Shown here in pieces: positions 24,447 to 33,673 of a stretch of DNA of 64,000 bases. The position numbers and the translations under genes were made by a program. The notes under the pieces are model-generated. The model made no database searches. It was not told the origin of the DNA and saw nothing but the letters and a program-made list of their open reading frames with translations. Position 1 is the stretch's first letter. Each line of letters begins with the position of its first letter. The stretch comes from Deltaproteobacteria bacterium (lineage in GTDB: Bacteria; Myxococcota_A; UBA796; SXON01), in NCBI GenBank assembly GCA_947486185.1, contig CANKTH010000007.1:1-64000 (forward strand), given 5' to 3'.

Positions 24447-25807
24447 TCCTCTGGCTCAGGCTCCGGAGTCGCCCCGGAACCCGACGGGCTCGGAACGACG
24501 ACGGGCGGCTTGGCTGGCGGGGGCCGCCGATCAACCGCACTTTTTGCCAGATCCTCTGCGCTTGTCACCATCGGCCGGCGCGGCGCCTCCCCGTCGGTCT
24601 TCTTGGGGATGCGAACGCGTCCCTCGGTGGCGCCCATGCCAAAAAGGTCGTCAAGACCTCCGCTCCCACGCGGAGGCGCGGCGCGCGCCGGGGGCTTGGG
24701 CTCGGCGGGCCGGCTCGGCGCGGAAGCCGGCGAGCTTGGCGTGGGCGTCGGTTTCGGCACCGAGGCGACCGGGTTCGGCGAGGAGGACACCGGGCCCGGC
24801 GTAGGCGCGGGTCTGGGCGCGGCGAAAGACGGGCCTGGCGCTGGCGAAGGCTTCGGCGCGGCGGCCACCGGGCTCGGCGTGGGCGCTGGTTTCGGCACGG
24901 CTACCGTCGGGTTCGGCGTCGGAGCGGGCGTCGGAGCGGCAACCGGCGGAGGCCCGACATCAACCGGCGCCTCCCAACGAACACTGACGCTCGCCCGCGG
25001 CTCGTCGTCGTCGATGGTGCCGCCGCTCAGACCAAACAAATCTGCCACGCCCGCGGATCGCACGCCGGCCTGAGGTGCGGTCTCCAGCAGAGGGAGCTCT
25101 TCGGGGCCCTCGTCCAGCAACCGCCGCTGGTTGAACATGAGCCGACCCGGACGCGGTTGCTGCGAGCTCGGCTCAGACGAGTTCGACCGCGCGGACATCG
25201 CGCTCGGCGCGTGGACCTTGGGCGGCCCGAACTGCGGCGGCGGCGCCCGTACCGGCACGGACGCGCCCGCGCCCCCGCCCGCCACCTCTGGGCGCACCGG
25301 CAGGCGCGCCAACGCGTGTTTGGGGGTCGAGCTGGCGTCTTCCCTTTCTTTTCGGCGCTGCTCGGCTTTGGCCCGGATCTCGGCCTTCACCTTCGCCTCG
25401 CCCGCGGCCCGAAGCTGCGCCGTGTCGTCCCGCCGCATCTCACCGATCTGGGGCGCCGCTTTACCCTCACGCGGGGTCGGCTCCGGCTGGCCCGGGACGC
25501 GGGTCTGAGCTTGCGGGACATTGGGCAGCTTGGGCCCGGATGACGCCGGCGCCTTGGGCGTCGCGTGGGGCGCAGGCTCGCGTTTGGGCGCCGCCACCCC
25601 GACCTCTCCGAGCCCAAGTCCGCCGGTCGTCGGCGCGTCAGGGTCCCACGGATCCGGGATGCCGTAACGTGCGTAGATTTTCCGACCCGTCGCAAAACGG
25701 GGCGGCATCCATCCCCGCGCGCCCACCCGACGGCACAGACGATCCCCCACCACCGCGCGAAGCGGCAGCTCCTTCAAGATGTCCTTGGCGCGGGGTTCGC
25801 CGTTCAT
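24443..25807 (-). CDS. Disordered Pro-rich protein with DLFG motifs
   Basis: The 454-residue product is mostly disordered. A short folded-looking N-terminus (about 1-60, AKDILKELPLRAVVGDRLCRRVG...KIYARYGIPDPWDP) is followed by a Lys/Glu/Arg-rich helix (about 133-158) and then Pro-rich repeats of roughly 13 residues built on APKPAPTPSPVA (about 290-375). The motif DLFG occurs twice, in VADLFGLSGG and in GLDDLFGMGATEGRVRIPKK. This suggests short linear binding motifs on a flexible scaffold. The ATG at 25807 shares one base with the M16 protease stop; a GTG one codon earlier would give a GTGA overlap. I do not recognise the family. Confidence 0.75.
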   Translation of the reverse strand: MNGEPRAKDILKELPLRAVVGDRLCRRVGARGWMPPRFATGRKIYARYGIPDPWDPDAPTTGGLGLGEVGVAAPKREPAPHATPKAPASSGPKLPNVPQAQTRVPGQPEPTPREGKAAPQIGEMRRDDTAQLRAAGEAKVKAEIRAKAEQRRKEREDASSTPKHALARLPVRPEVAGGGAGASVPVRAPPPQFGPPKVHAPSAMSARSNSSEPSSQQPRPGRLMFNQRRLLDEGPEELPLLETAPQAGVRSAGVADLFGLSGGTIDDDEPRASVSVRWEAPVDVGPPPVAAPTPAPTPNPTVAVPKPAPTPSPVAAAPKPSPAPGPSFAAPRPAPTPGPVSSSPNPVASVPKPTPTPSSPASAPSRPAEPKPPARAAPPRGSGGLDDLFGMGATEGRVRIPKKTDGEAPRRPMVTSAEDLAKSAVDRRPPPAKPPVVVPSPSGSGATPEPEPED

Positions 25808-28299
25808 CACGGGCCCGATGGTAACACAGTGACTACCGCCCGTAGCTCTCCGAGACGCCGCCGCGCCGCCTCCTGCACGTCGGCCACGGTGACCCGGCGC
25901 ACCCGCTCGGGCAGTTCCCGATAACGAAGCCCATCCAAGCCATATCGCTCCGCGTAGGCGATCGAGCTCGCCCGACCGCCGGTCGCCTGCAGATCCATCA
26001 GGCTCGCGCCGATGAGGTAGGCTTTAGAACGTTCTACCTCCTCTTCCGTGATGGTGCTGACTATCGACGGATCGGTGCAGGCTCGCAGGCGGGCCTCTGC
26101 CTCATCGAGGCGCGCCGGGTCGGTAGCGAGCCCCGCGACGAGCAGACCGGGATGAACGCCCTCTAACGAGCTTGTATGTACTGAATAGGCCAGACCATGC
26201 CGTTCCCGGAGCTCCAGGAACAGACGGCCGCCTTGCCCGCCGAGCACCGCGGCGAGCACCTCGACCGCCGGTTGTTCCGGGCTGTCTACCGCCACTCCCG
26301 CCCAAGCGACCCCCAAGTGCGCCTGCTCGCACCGGAGCCGGAGAGTACGCCGGCGGGGCAGCGGCGGGGGGCGCGGCGGATCGGGCGACGGGTGAGTCCA
26401 GCCGGGCATCAAGCCGCCGAGCGCGCGGGCGAGCCGCCAGCGAAGGCGATCCGGGTCAAACCCGCCGGTGACCGCCACGACGACGTTCTGCCCTCGAGCC
26501 CAGCGCGCGTGAAAACGATGGAGACCGGCGGAATCCAGCCTGGCGAGCGAACGATGATCCCCGAACGGCAGAGTGGCGTACGGGTGCCCGGGGCACGCGG
26601 CCGCCCACACGGTGTCGGCCAGCACCATCTCCGGGTGATCATCGCGCTGCTTGAGGTTGTCGATCAGCTCCGCCCGCACACGATCAACTTCAAAGGCCGA
26701 AAAATCGGGCCCACGCACCAGGGCCGCCAACAGGTCGAGGGCCTCGACCACCCGACCCGCCACCACCTCGACCTGCAGGGACTGCGACGACCGGCCCGCG
26801 AGCGCCCCGAGCCGCGCGCCGAGACCCTCGACCTCGGTCGCGAAGGTCACGGGATCGAGGCCATCCACCCCACGAAGCGCCGCGCGGGCCCACGCCGCCG
26901 CGAGCCCACCTTGGCCACGCTCCGCCAATGAGCCGCCGACCCCCACCACCCGGAGCGCAACGACCTCGCTCTCGTCGGGCTCCATCACCAGCGTCACGCC
27001 GTTGGGCAGGCGCTCGCGCACCAACCTGCGGGGCGCGCGCGGGCGGGCCGCCGCCGGCACCGGCACCGGTCGCAGCACCGGGTCCCCTGGCCGCGCGAGG
27101 ACCACCGTGATCGCCCGCCGAGGCAACAACGTCTGGGCCGCAAGCGTGTTGACCTCCTCCACCGTCACCGCCTCGATCGCGGCCACCCGGCGGCGCCAGG
27201 CCCCGGCGTCTCCGAGGATCTCCCGGTTCCACGCCAGGGTGTGGGCCCGACCGTCCACGCCCTCCCGCTCGAAGGTCTCGTCTGTGATGAGCTGGGTGCG
27301 CGCTCGCTCCAAAAGTAGGGGATCTACGCCATCACGCTGAATGCGGAGGAGCTCCTCCCAGGTGTGGTCGAGCGCGGCCGCCGCTACCCCTTCGCGTGCG
27401 GTGAAGCCTACGCTCAACAGTCCGCAGCCGTCCTGGGCGTCATAGTGGGCGCCGATCGCGGTGACCAGCGCTTCGTCATGTTTGAGGCGGGCTTCCAAGG
27501 GGGCTGAGGCGCCGCCCCCGATACAGGCGGCGAGCAGGTCGAGCACGGGCAGCTCGGGCGCACGTTGCCCCGGTCCGGGGAAGGCGATCTCCGCCCGTAA
27601 GCTTCCAAAACGCCGCCGAAGGGTCTGCCGACCGCTGCCAAAGCTCGGCGTCGCCCGCCGACGCGCGGGAGCCGCTCCGCCGCCATCCAAAGCGGCGCGG
27701 ATCACCGGCAGCAACTCTTCCGCCACCACCGGCCCGGCGATCGCCAGACAACAGTTGGACGGCTGATACCACTGACGATAAAATCCCAGGAGCGCGTCCG
27801 GATCCATCTCCCGCACCGAACGCACCGTTCCGATGACCGGCCGCCCATACGGATGGGTTGGAAAGGCCCGCGCCCACAGCCCCTCCCCAAGCACCGTGTC
27901 GGGATCATCGTCGGAGCCGCGGATCTCCTCGAGGATCACCAGGCGCTCCCGCTCCAACTCCACCCGATCAAAGCGCGCCGAGCGCAACATCTCCGCCAGC
28001 ACCGAGATCGCCGCCCCGGCCGCCGGAGCCGGGACGGTCGCGTGAAAGACCGTCTCGTCGTGCGACGTCCAGGCGTTGATGTCACCACCCATCGCCTCGA
28101 TCACCGCGGCGACTTCACCGACCCCATAGCTTTTTGTACCCTTGAAGGCCATATGTTCGACAAAGTGCGCCGCGCCGTGCAGCCCGTCAGGCTCGTCCGC
28201 GCTACCCACGTTGATCCAGAGGTAGACCCCCACCACCGGGACAGTGCCCTGGGCTTCGATCACGAGCCTCATTCCGTTTTCAAGCGTTGTCTGGAACAT
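25807..28299 (-). CDS. M16 zinc protease, two units in one chain
   Basis: The 830-residue product carries two tandem M16 (pitrilysin/processing-peptidase) units. The first has the inverted zinc motif HFVEH (His45, Glu48, His49) with the third ligand Glu125 (VILEEI). The second lacks the zinc motif but keeps the GLAYSVHTSSL region used in substrate binding. This is a fused version of the alpha/beta heterodimer. There is no signal peptide, so it is probably cytoplasmic. ATG at 28299 has GAGG at good spacing, which decides against ATG at 28311. Confidence 0.9.
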   Translation of the reverse strand: MFQTTLENGMRLVIEAQGTVPVVGVYLWINVGSADEPDGLHGAAHFVEHMAFKGTKSYGVGEVAAVIEAMGGDINAWTSHDETVFHATVPAPAAGAAISVLAEMLRSARFDRVELERERLVILEEIRGSDDDPDTVLGEGLWARAFPTHPYGRPVIGTVRSVREMDPDALLGFYRQWYQPSNCCLAIAGPVVAEELLPVIRAALDGGGAAPARRRATPSFGSGRQTLRRRFGSLRAEIAFPGPGQRAPELPVLDLLAACIGGGASAPLEARLKHDEALVTAIGAHYDAQDGCGLLSVGFTAREGVAAAALDHTWEELLRIQRDGVDPLLLERARTQLITDETFEREGVDGRAHTLAWNREILGDAGAWRRRVAAIEAVTVEEVNTLAAQTLLPRRAITVVLARPGDPVLRPVPVPAAARPRAPRRLVRERLPNGVTLVMEPDESEVVALRVVGVGGSLAERGQGGLAAAWARAALRGVDGLDPVTFATEVEGLGARLGALAGRSSQSLQVEVVAGRVVEALDLLAALVRGPDFSAFEVDRVRAELIDNLKQRDDHPEMVLADTVWAAACPGHPYATLPFGDHRSLARLDSAGLHRFHARWARGQNVVVAVTGGFDPDRLRWRLARALGGLMPGWTHPSPDPPRPPPLPRRRTLRLRCEQAHLGVAWAGVAVDSPEQPAVEVLAAVLGGQGGRLFLELRERHGLAYSVHTSSLEGVHPGLLVAGLATDPARLDEAEARLRACTDPSIVSTITEEEVERSKAYLIGASLMDLQATGGRASSIAYAERYGLDGLRYRELPERVRRVTVADVQEAARRRLGELRAVVTVLPSGP

Positions 28300-28311
28300 C
28301 GGCCGCCTCAT

Positions 28312-28327
28312 AGCCCGGCGCCGGGCT
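28312..28327. repeat. Perfect 16-bp palindrome before the protease gene
   Basis: AGCCCGGCGCCGGGCT at 28312-28327 is a perfect palindrome in the 45-bp gap between the glycosyltransferase stop and the protease start. It could be a small terminator stem or a binding site. Confidence 0.45.
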
Positions 28328-28344
28328 TCGGCGAGGGTCGCTGT

Positions 28345-29733
28345 TCAGCGCCGTAAGCGCGCCAACACCCCGCCGAGCCGGTCACGCTCCGCTTGCAGCC
28401 GGAACCGCTCCTGGTCCTTCTTGTGCAGGTCCGCCCTCAGGATCTCCAGCTCACGCCTCAAAAACTCGGCTTCGTTGTGTTCATCTGACAGGCGAGTACC
28501 CAGCACCGCCACCGCCTCGCGACGGAAGCCCGCGACGTCCAGCATCGCCGCGCTCATCCGCTCAATACTCGCCGTCAAGGCTGCGATCTGGTCGTGGGCC
28601 GTCGTCAGTTCGGCGCGCTTCGCCTGGAGCTCGGCCTGCCACGCTTCGGCGCGGCGGTCGAGCCTCCCGAGCCGCTCCCGTAGCGCCGCCCGCTCCCGTG
28701 CCGCGCCCACCACCGAGAAGCGCCTGGGGCGTCGGCGCGGCGACCACGCCAGGAGCGGCGCGTGGGTCAATGCGAGCCGGTATCGTGCTGCCAACCTTGC
28801 GACACCCGCGGCCGACTGCTCTCGAAGCCTCGCGTTTTTCCTCATCTTCCGCAAGACGTCTACCGCCTCGTGTATCGATCCCGTCCACCCGGCGCCGAGC
28901 TCCGTCACCTCCGGGCCGAGCACGTTGTCGGGGTCGGTGCAGAGGGGCAGGCCCGCGGCGAGGTAGTCCATCTGGCGAAAGGAGAGGGCCATCTGCCGTT
29001 CGAGGTGGGGAGCGTAGCGGTCAAGCGCGGCGTCGGCGGTGCTCAATTCGGCGAGCCAGGCGGCGCGGGGGAGCGCGGGCAGGCAGCGTACCCCGGGCCG
29101 CGGGGGCAGACCTACCGTCACCAGCTCACCACGCCCCCCCAGCGCGTCGAGCGCCTCGGCGATCGCCGCATCCGGATCCTGCCACGGCCACGGAAAACCG
29201 CCAAGGATCAGCCGCGGACCCTCGGGATGGCCGGCAGTGGCCGCGCGCGGCGGTGCGTCCTCAGTGGCGGTGAGTGGCACGAGCAGCCCGGGAGCCTCCG
29301 TCAACTCCCAGCCGCAAAGGCCAAGGATACCGGCCCACCACCACCGCTGCCGTGGATTGGAGACCAACACCTCGTCCGCGGCGTGGATCGCCCGAAGCGC
29401 CCGATCGGCCTCGATTTCCTGGGTGCCCTCCCACGCCGCCTCCAGCATCCGCGGCGCATAGAGGTCGACCACCAGCGGGGCGACCGGCGCGAGGGCGGGC
29501 GCCTCGGTCGGCGCGACGCAGAGGATCCAATCGGGCTCAAACGCCGCCGCCAACCGGGTCAGATCACGCGGCGAGCGGTACCCGCCGGGCCCATCTTGCA
29601 CGCGGGAGAGGAGCTTGACCGTGTGGCCCGCGGCGGTGAGCGCCCGGCCGTGAGTCGCAGCGCGGAGCGCGCCGCCCGCGCTCGGGCCGTCCCCGTCGAC
29701 CGAGGCGCCGTGGAACACGACCAGGACCCGCAT
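28345..29733 (-). CDS. Glycosyltransferase-like protein with C-terminal coiled coil
   Basis: The 462-residue product starts RVLVVFHGASVDGDGPSAGGALRA, a Rossmann-like start typical of GT-B glycosyltransferases (donor-side Gly-rich loop). Later parts (SFRQMDYLAAGLPLCTDPDNVLGPEV) match the C-terminal nucleotide-sugar domain of GT4-like enzymes. The last 120 residues are a long coiled coil (QAELQAKRAELTTAHDQI onward). The ATG at 29733 has an AGGGGAG ribosome binding site. It is divergent from the radical SAM gene with 82 bp between starts. The sugar is unknown; capsule or glycoprotein synthesis is possible. Confidence 0.75.
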   Translation of the reverse strand: MRVLVVFHGASVDGDGPSAGGALRAATHGRALTAAGHTVKLLSRVQDGPGGYRSPRDLTRLAAAFEPDWILCVAPTEAPALAPVAPLVVDLYAPRMLEAAWEGTQEIEADRALRAIHAADEVLVSNPRQRWWWAGILGLCGWELTEAPGLLVPLTATEDAPPRAATAGHPEGPRLILGGFPWPWQDPDAAIAEALDALGGRGELVTVGLPPRPGVRCLPALPRAAWLAELSTADAALDRYAPHLERQMALSFRQMDYLAAGLPLCTDPDNVLGPEVTELGAGWTGSIHEAVDVLRKMRKNARLREQSAAGVARLAARYRLALTHAPLLAWSPRRRPRRFSVVGAARERAALRERLGRLDRRAEAWQAELQAKRAELTTAHDQIAALTASIERMSAAMLDVAGFRREAVAVLGTRLSDEHNEAEFLRRELEILRADLHKKDQERFRLQAERDRLGGVLARLRR

Positions 29734-29815
29734 CTCCCCTCCCCGCCCCGCTACGTAGCCGATCATCTCGGGCTTTGGTGAGCGAAACAACGCGGGCGAA
29801 CGAGGTGGGCGGGCT

Positions 29816-31534
29816 ATGGTCCCCCCAGGATCCCCGATGCGGAGCTGGCCAGCGCTCAAAAACGACAGCCGGATGTGGCTCTCCCGGAAGAGCGGGCGGT
29901 CGTTCGCGCCGCCGGACTGGCTCTCGGTCAACCTGACCCTCCGGTGCAACCTCTCCTGCGCGATGTGCACGACCTGCTACGATGCCCCCGAGCTGAGCAC
30001 CGCGGAGCTCCTCGATCTGATCGACCAGGCCGCGGCGATGGGCATCAAGGTGTTCAATCCGCTCGGGGGCGAGCCTTTCGTCCGGCCGGACCTAGAACAG
30101 CTCCTCGCCCACGCGGTCAGCCGCGGCATGTTCGTGACGCTGACCACCAACGGCACGCTCATCCGGCCGGAGCGCGCCCAGAAGATCGCCGCGATCTCTC
30201 CCGAAAACCTCCACATCAACCTCTCGATCGACGGCCCGGAGGCGGTCCACGACCACATCCGGGGGCCCGGCACCCGTCGCCGCACCCTCGAAGGTTACCG
30301 ACGCCTGCGCGCCGCCGACGCCGAGGCGGGTCAGCCGGCGCGGCGTATCACCGTCAACACCGTGCTCACGCGGCTGTCCGCCCCGTATTTCCTTGATTTT
30401 CTTGACGAGCTCGCGGGGTTGGGGGTCGATGGCGTGCAGGTGCTCAACCTGTTCCGGAACGGCACGGAACGTACGGCGGATGAGCTCTGGTTCGGCCCCG
30501 CGGATCTCCCCGCCCTCGAGCACCTCGCTGGCGCGCTGGCGCAGCGCGCGCTGTCGGTAACGCCGCCGGTGCTGAGGAACTCCGCCGATGATCTCCGGCT
30601 CATCCCTCGATATTATCGGGATGAGCTCCCACCCCTCGAAGCGCCGTGCTGGGCTGGCTGGAAAGAGCTGTACATCAACGCCGACGGCGAAGCGATCATG
30701 TGTGACGGTGCGCTCGATTTCCGCAAGGGCGGCTTTGGTCACGTGCGGAAACAGACCCTGCAGGAGCTCTGGCAAGCCCCGAGCTTGAGCGCCCGCCGGG
30801 AGGTGGTCAAACAGTGCAAAACGCCCTGCGTGCAAGCCTGTTACCTGCGTCGGCAGAGCGATGACATCGGTGATATCGCCGGCGATCTCGCGCGGCGTGT
30901 CACCCGCCCCCTCCTCGATCCGGTGCTTCGCCGCTTGCCCCAACACGGCCTGCCGGGCCTGATCCTCGAGCTGTCCGCTGTCCCCGAGGCGCCGGCGCAT
31001 CCGCGCACCCGCACCCTGTTTCGGCGGAGCCCGGTGGACCTCGCCGGGGTGTGGGCAGAGCCTTCGGTGTATGAGCGGCTGCGCGACGAACATCACCTCG
31101 ACACGGCGCACGGATTTTTCGGCTTGGAGCTTCTGAATGGGCTCCTCGCCGACCTGTCGAGGGGCCGCCGCTCCTTGGAGTCGCTCTGGCTTGGGTGGCG
31201 AGGAGAGCCGCTGCTCCATCCGGAAGCGGGTCGGGTCTTGGACCGGCTCCGCGAGGCTTCGGCTCGCGGGCATATCGGCACGATCTTCCTCTGGAGCTCG
31301 GGCAGGTTACTCCGGCCCGGCGTGGAGCTGCGGGGGATCCAGCGGATCGACCGAGACACGCCGCTCCCCCTCCTGCCCGCGGTGTCGTGGGACGGGAAAC
31401 TCACGCTTGACCCAGACGATCATCTGCTCGGGCATCGCGTGGCCGATGTGCTCCATGATCCGCCGGCTCGGTGGCTGCCGATGTTGGACCCGGCCACGCG
31501 CAAGCACCCCAGCGATCGGTTACTAGGCGGTTGA
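29816..31534 (+). CDS. Radical SAM/SPASM protein with cysteine-free second half
   Basis: The 572-residue product has the radical SAM motif Cys44-x3-Cys48-x2-Cys51 (CNLSCAMC), GGEP at 84-87 and a SPASM domain with Cys278, 296, 334, 338 and 342. These enzymes modify peptides or proteins (PqqE, sulfatase maturases) or other substrates. From about 400 to 572 a second stretch repeats the landmarks without any cysteine: WRGEPLLHPE (461-470) matches GGEPFVRPD, and SWDGKLTLDPDDHLLGH matches the SPASM hairpin. This looks like a degenerate second unit. The alternative ATG at 29837 is possible. No precursor peptide is obvious nearby. Confidence 0.85.
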   Translation: MVPPGSPMRSWPALKNDSRMWLSRKSGRSFAPPDWLSVNLTLRCNLSCAMCTTCYDAPELSTAELLDLIDQAAAMGIKVFNPLGGEPFVRPDLEQLLAHAVSRGMFVTLTTNGTLIRPERAQKIAAISPENLHINLSIDGPEAVHDHIRGPGTRRRTLEGYRRLRAADAEAGQPARRITVNTVLTRLSAPYFLDFLDELAGLGVDGVQVLNLFRNGTERTADELWFGPADLPALEHLAGALAQRALSVTPPVLRNSADDLRLIPRYYRDELPPLEAPCWAGWKELYINADGEAIMCDGALDFRKGGFGHVRKQTLQELWQAPSLSARREVVKQCKTPCVQACYLRRQSDDIGDIAGDLARRVTRPLLDPVLRRLPQHGLPGLILELSAVPEAPAHPRTRTLFRRSPVDLAGVWAEPSVYERLRDEHHLDTAHGFFGLELLNGLLADLSRGRRSLESLWLGWRGEPLLHPEAGRVLDRLREASARGHIGTIFLWSSGRLLRPGVELRGIQRIDRDTPLPLLPAVSWDGKLTLDPDDHLLGHRVADVLHDPPARWLPMLDPATRKHPSDRLLGG

Positions 31535-31541
31535 GGTGGCC

Positions 31542-32069
31542 ATGCTCCTGACGCTGCTGCTCGCGTGCACAGGCGCCCAAGTGAAAAACAGCGCCAATGC
31601 CCCATTCAGCGTCTCGGGATCAGCCGCGGTCTGGGCGGTGAGCTCGGAGAACGACGCGGACGAGGGCGAGGCGATCCTCCTCCTGTCAGACGGGCAGAGC
31701 GACTGCGACGCCCTGACCAAGGGCAACCTGCTCAACGACATCGACGACACGGACATCGAAGGGACCGGGCTGATGTTCGCCTTCATGCAGGAGGATGCGG
31801 GGAGCGACTTCACGGGCTTGTGGATGAGCGGCTACGCCTACGGCTCTGACGGGGCTGAACGGTCGATGGTGATGCTCCCCTTTGCGGACGGTTTTTTCTA
31901 CATCAGCTACGGCTGGTACTATGGCGTCGGCTCCACCACGTGGGTGCGTATCGACAAGGACGACGACAAGGTGAGCGGCGAATTCGCCAGTGACTACTGG
32001 TCGGGCAGCTTCTCCGCAGAAAACTGCGGGGAGTGGGATGAGCCGGAGCGGCACCGCGACTCGTGGTGA
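31542..32069 (+). CDS. Small lipoprotein, unknown function
   Basis: The 175-residue product begins MLLTLLLACTG, a short lipoprotein signal with a LLAC lipobox. The mature part has SAAVWAVSSEND, GTGLMFAFMQED and several aromatic strands (FYISYGWYYGVGSTTWVRI), with two later cysteines (DCDALTK, AENCGEW) that could form a disulfide. It is probably a small beta-rich outer-membrane lipoprotein. ATG at 31542 has GAGG five bases upstream, inside the end of the radical SAM gene. Its stop overlaps the next gene as GTGA, so all three genes are one operon. Confidence 0.75.
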   Translation: MLLTLLLACTGAQVKNSANAPFSVSGSAAVWAVSSENDADEGEAILLLSDGQSDCDALTKGNLLNDIDDTDIEGTGLMFAFMQEDAGSDFTGLWMSGYAYGSDGAERSMVMLPFADGFFYISYGWYYGVGSTTWVRIDKDDDKVSGEFASDYWSGSFSAENCGEWDEPERHRDSW

Positions 32070-33595
32070 GCCGGAGCGGACTCGGCCGGCGTCTGGCCGC
32101 GCTGGGGCTCTGGGCGCCCGCGATGCTGCTGGCGCCCGTCGTGGTGGTGAGCCAGGATCGGCTGGTCGGCCTCGAGTCTGAGCTGCTCTACACCGCGTCA
32201 TGCGGCTTTGTCCCGCTCCTGGTGCTCGGGGTCGTTACGAGCGTCGTCGTCCCGCTGGCCTCCGTCCGCCTGGTCTCTGTCGTCTTGTCCGGGCTGGCCA
32301 CCCTCACGCTGCTGAGCCAGGTCGCCCAATCGCCGACGCGAACGCGCAGCCCGGCGGCCGGCCCGAACCTCGTGCTCATCACCCTCGACACCTTCCGGGC
32401 CGACCATCTCGCGCGGCTGGGCGGCGCCGCCCCCACCCCCAACCTCGACAAGCTCTGCGCCGACGGCGCGCTCTTCACCCAGGCGCTCAGCCCCTTTCCG
32501 CTCACCGCGCCGGCCCACGCCACGCTCCTCACCGGCACCGTCCGCCACAGCCTGCGCGCAAACGGAGGCCATCTGAGCGAGCCCACCGTGGTGCCCGCGC
32601 TTGCCGAAGCGGGCTACCGCACCGGGGCCTTCGTGTCTGCGCCGGTGCTCGACCGCTACACGGGCTTACACCGTGGTTTTCTACACTACGACGATCGTTT
32701 TGGCACCCGGGCACGGTTCGAGTGGCTGCTCGGCCCGGGGCCTGTCTCGCCGCGCGCAGGCGACGAGACCGTGAGCCGCGCGCTCGAGTGGCTCAGAGAG
32801 GAGTCGGATCCGGCCTTTTTATGGATCCACCTTTATGATCCGCACTCCCCCTATCTGCCTCCGCGCGGGTGGCTCCCCGACAAAGCCGCCCGGGACGCCG
32901 CGAAAGAGGCCGACCGCCAGAGCCGTCGCGACCTCGACAAACGTTCCTTCACCCATACACTGGAGGCTGGTTTCGTCGCCTCGCAAAAACTGATGTACCG
33001 GGCCGAGATCACCTGGACGGACCACCTCGTCGGCGTGATCACCGCGGCCCTGCCCCCCGAGACGGTGCTGGTGGTGGTGGGCGATCACGGGGAGAGCCTG
33101 GACGAGCACCAATACGCGTTCAATCACGGGAGGAACCTCTTCGACCCTTCACTCCACGTGCCGCTGATCCTGCGATGGCCCGGGAAGGTTGCCGCGGGGA
33201 TCGAAGAGCGCCGCCTCGTGGGCCTGACCACCGTGGCGCCGACGCTGAGGTTGGCGGCGGGCCTCGAGCCAGAGGGAGAGACCCTCCTGGATCGGTTGGA
33301 CCCCGCCGCGCCGACGAGCCAGATCGAGGCGTTCACCCCCGGCATGGAGGCCCACCGCGCCGCGTCGGGGGGGGAGGCGGGGCCGGTCGCCGCCTTGCGA
33401 GGGGAAGGGTTCAAGCTGGTGGTGGAGCGCGACGGGGAGAGCTGGTACGATCTGGTGGTCGATCCTGGGGAGATGCTCCCGCAGCCCGTGCCGTCGGCGC
33501 AGCAGCACCTGGTGGCGCCGCTACGCGCACGGGTGGACGAGCCGCTGCCGAAGACCGCGCCGGAGCGGCTTCTTTCGCTGGGGTATGTGGAGTAG
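32066..33595 (+). CDS. Membrane sulfatase-fold enzyme with Thr at nucleophile site
   Basis: The 509-residue product has three N-terminal membrane segments (about 9-31, 44-66, 69-87) and an alkaline-phosphatase-superfamily domain: VLITLDTFRADHLARLGG, SPFPLTAPAHATLLTGT, WIHLYDPHSPY and VVGDHGESLDEH. At the position where sulfatases have C/S-x-P-x-R it reads T-A-P-A-H (Thr147). Ser or Cys is needed to make formylglycine, so this is more likely a phospho-transferase or phosphodiesterase with Thr nucleophile, as in LtaS-type enzymes. GTG at 32066 overlaps the lipoprotein stop. Confidence 0.85.
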   Translation: MSRSGLGRRLAALGLWAPAMLLAPVVVVSQDRLVGLESELLYTASCGFVPLLVLGVVTSVVVPLASVRLVSVVLSGLATLTLLSQVAQSPTRTRSPAAGPNLVLITLDTFRADHLARLGGAAPTPNLDKLCADGALFTQALSPFPLTAPAHATLLTGTVRHSLRANGGHLSEPTVVPALAEAGYRTGAFVSAPVLDRYTGLHRGFLHYDDRFGTRARFEWLLGPGPVSPRAGDETVSRALEWLREESDPAFLWIHLYDPHSPYLPPRGWLPDKAARDAAKEADRQSRRDLDKRSFTHTLEAGFVASQKLMYRAEITWTDHLVGVITAALPPETVLVVVGDHGESLDEHQYAFNHGRNLFDPSLHVPLILRWPGKVAAGIEERRLVGLTTVAPTLRLAAGLEPEGETLLDRLDPAAPTSQIEAFTPGMEAHRAASGGEAGPVAALRGEGFKLVVERDGESWYDLVVDPGEMLPQPVPSAQQHLVAPLRARVDEPLPKTAPERLLSLGYVE

Positions 33596-33673
33596 GCTGG
33601 GGCGGCGCCGGATAGCCGCAGGGCGATCGCACTCGGCCAGATGCTTCGGCTGCGACCGGACCGTCGCCCCCCC

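Noticed and set aside
24690..24960. Repetitive DNA that could be mistaken for a CRISPR or satellite
   Set aside because: The repeats are in frame, imperfect and encode the Pro-rich segment of the DLFG protein.
30092..31273. 393-codon minus-strand frame opposite the radical SAM gene
   Set aside because: Antisense shadow with no recognisable domain; the plus strand has the cluster motifs.
29816..33595. Radical SAM plus sulfatase as a classical anaerobic sulfatase-maturation pair
   Set aside because: The sulfatase-fold protein has Thr where Cys or Ser is needed for formylglycine.
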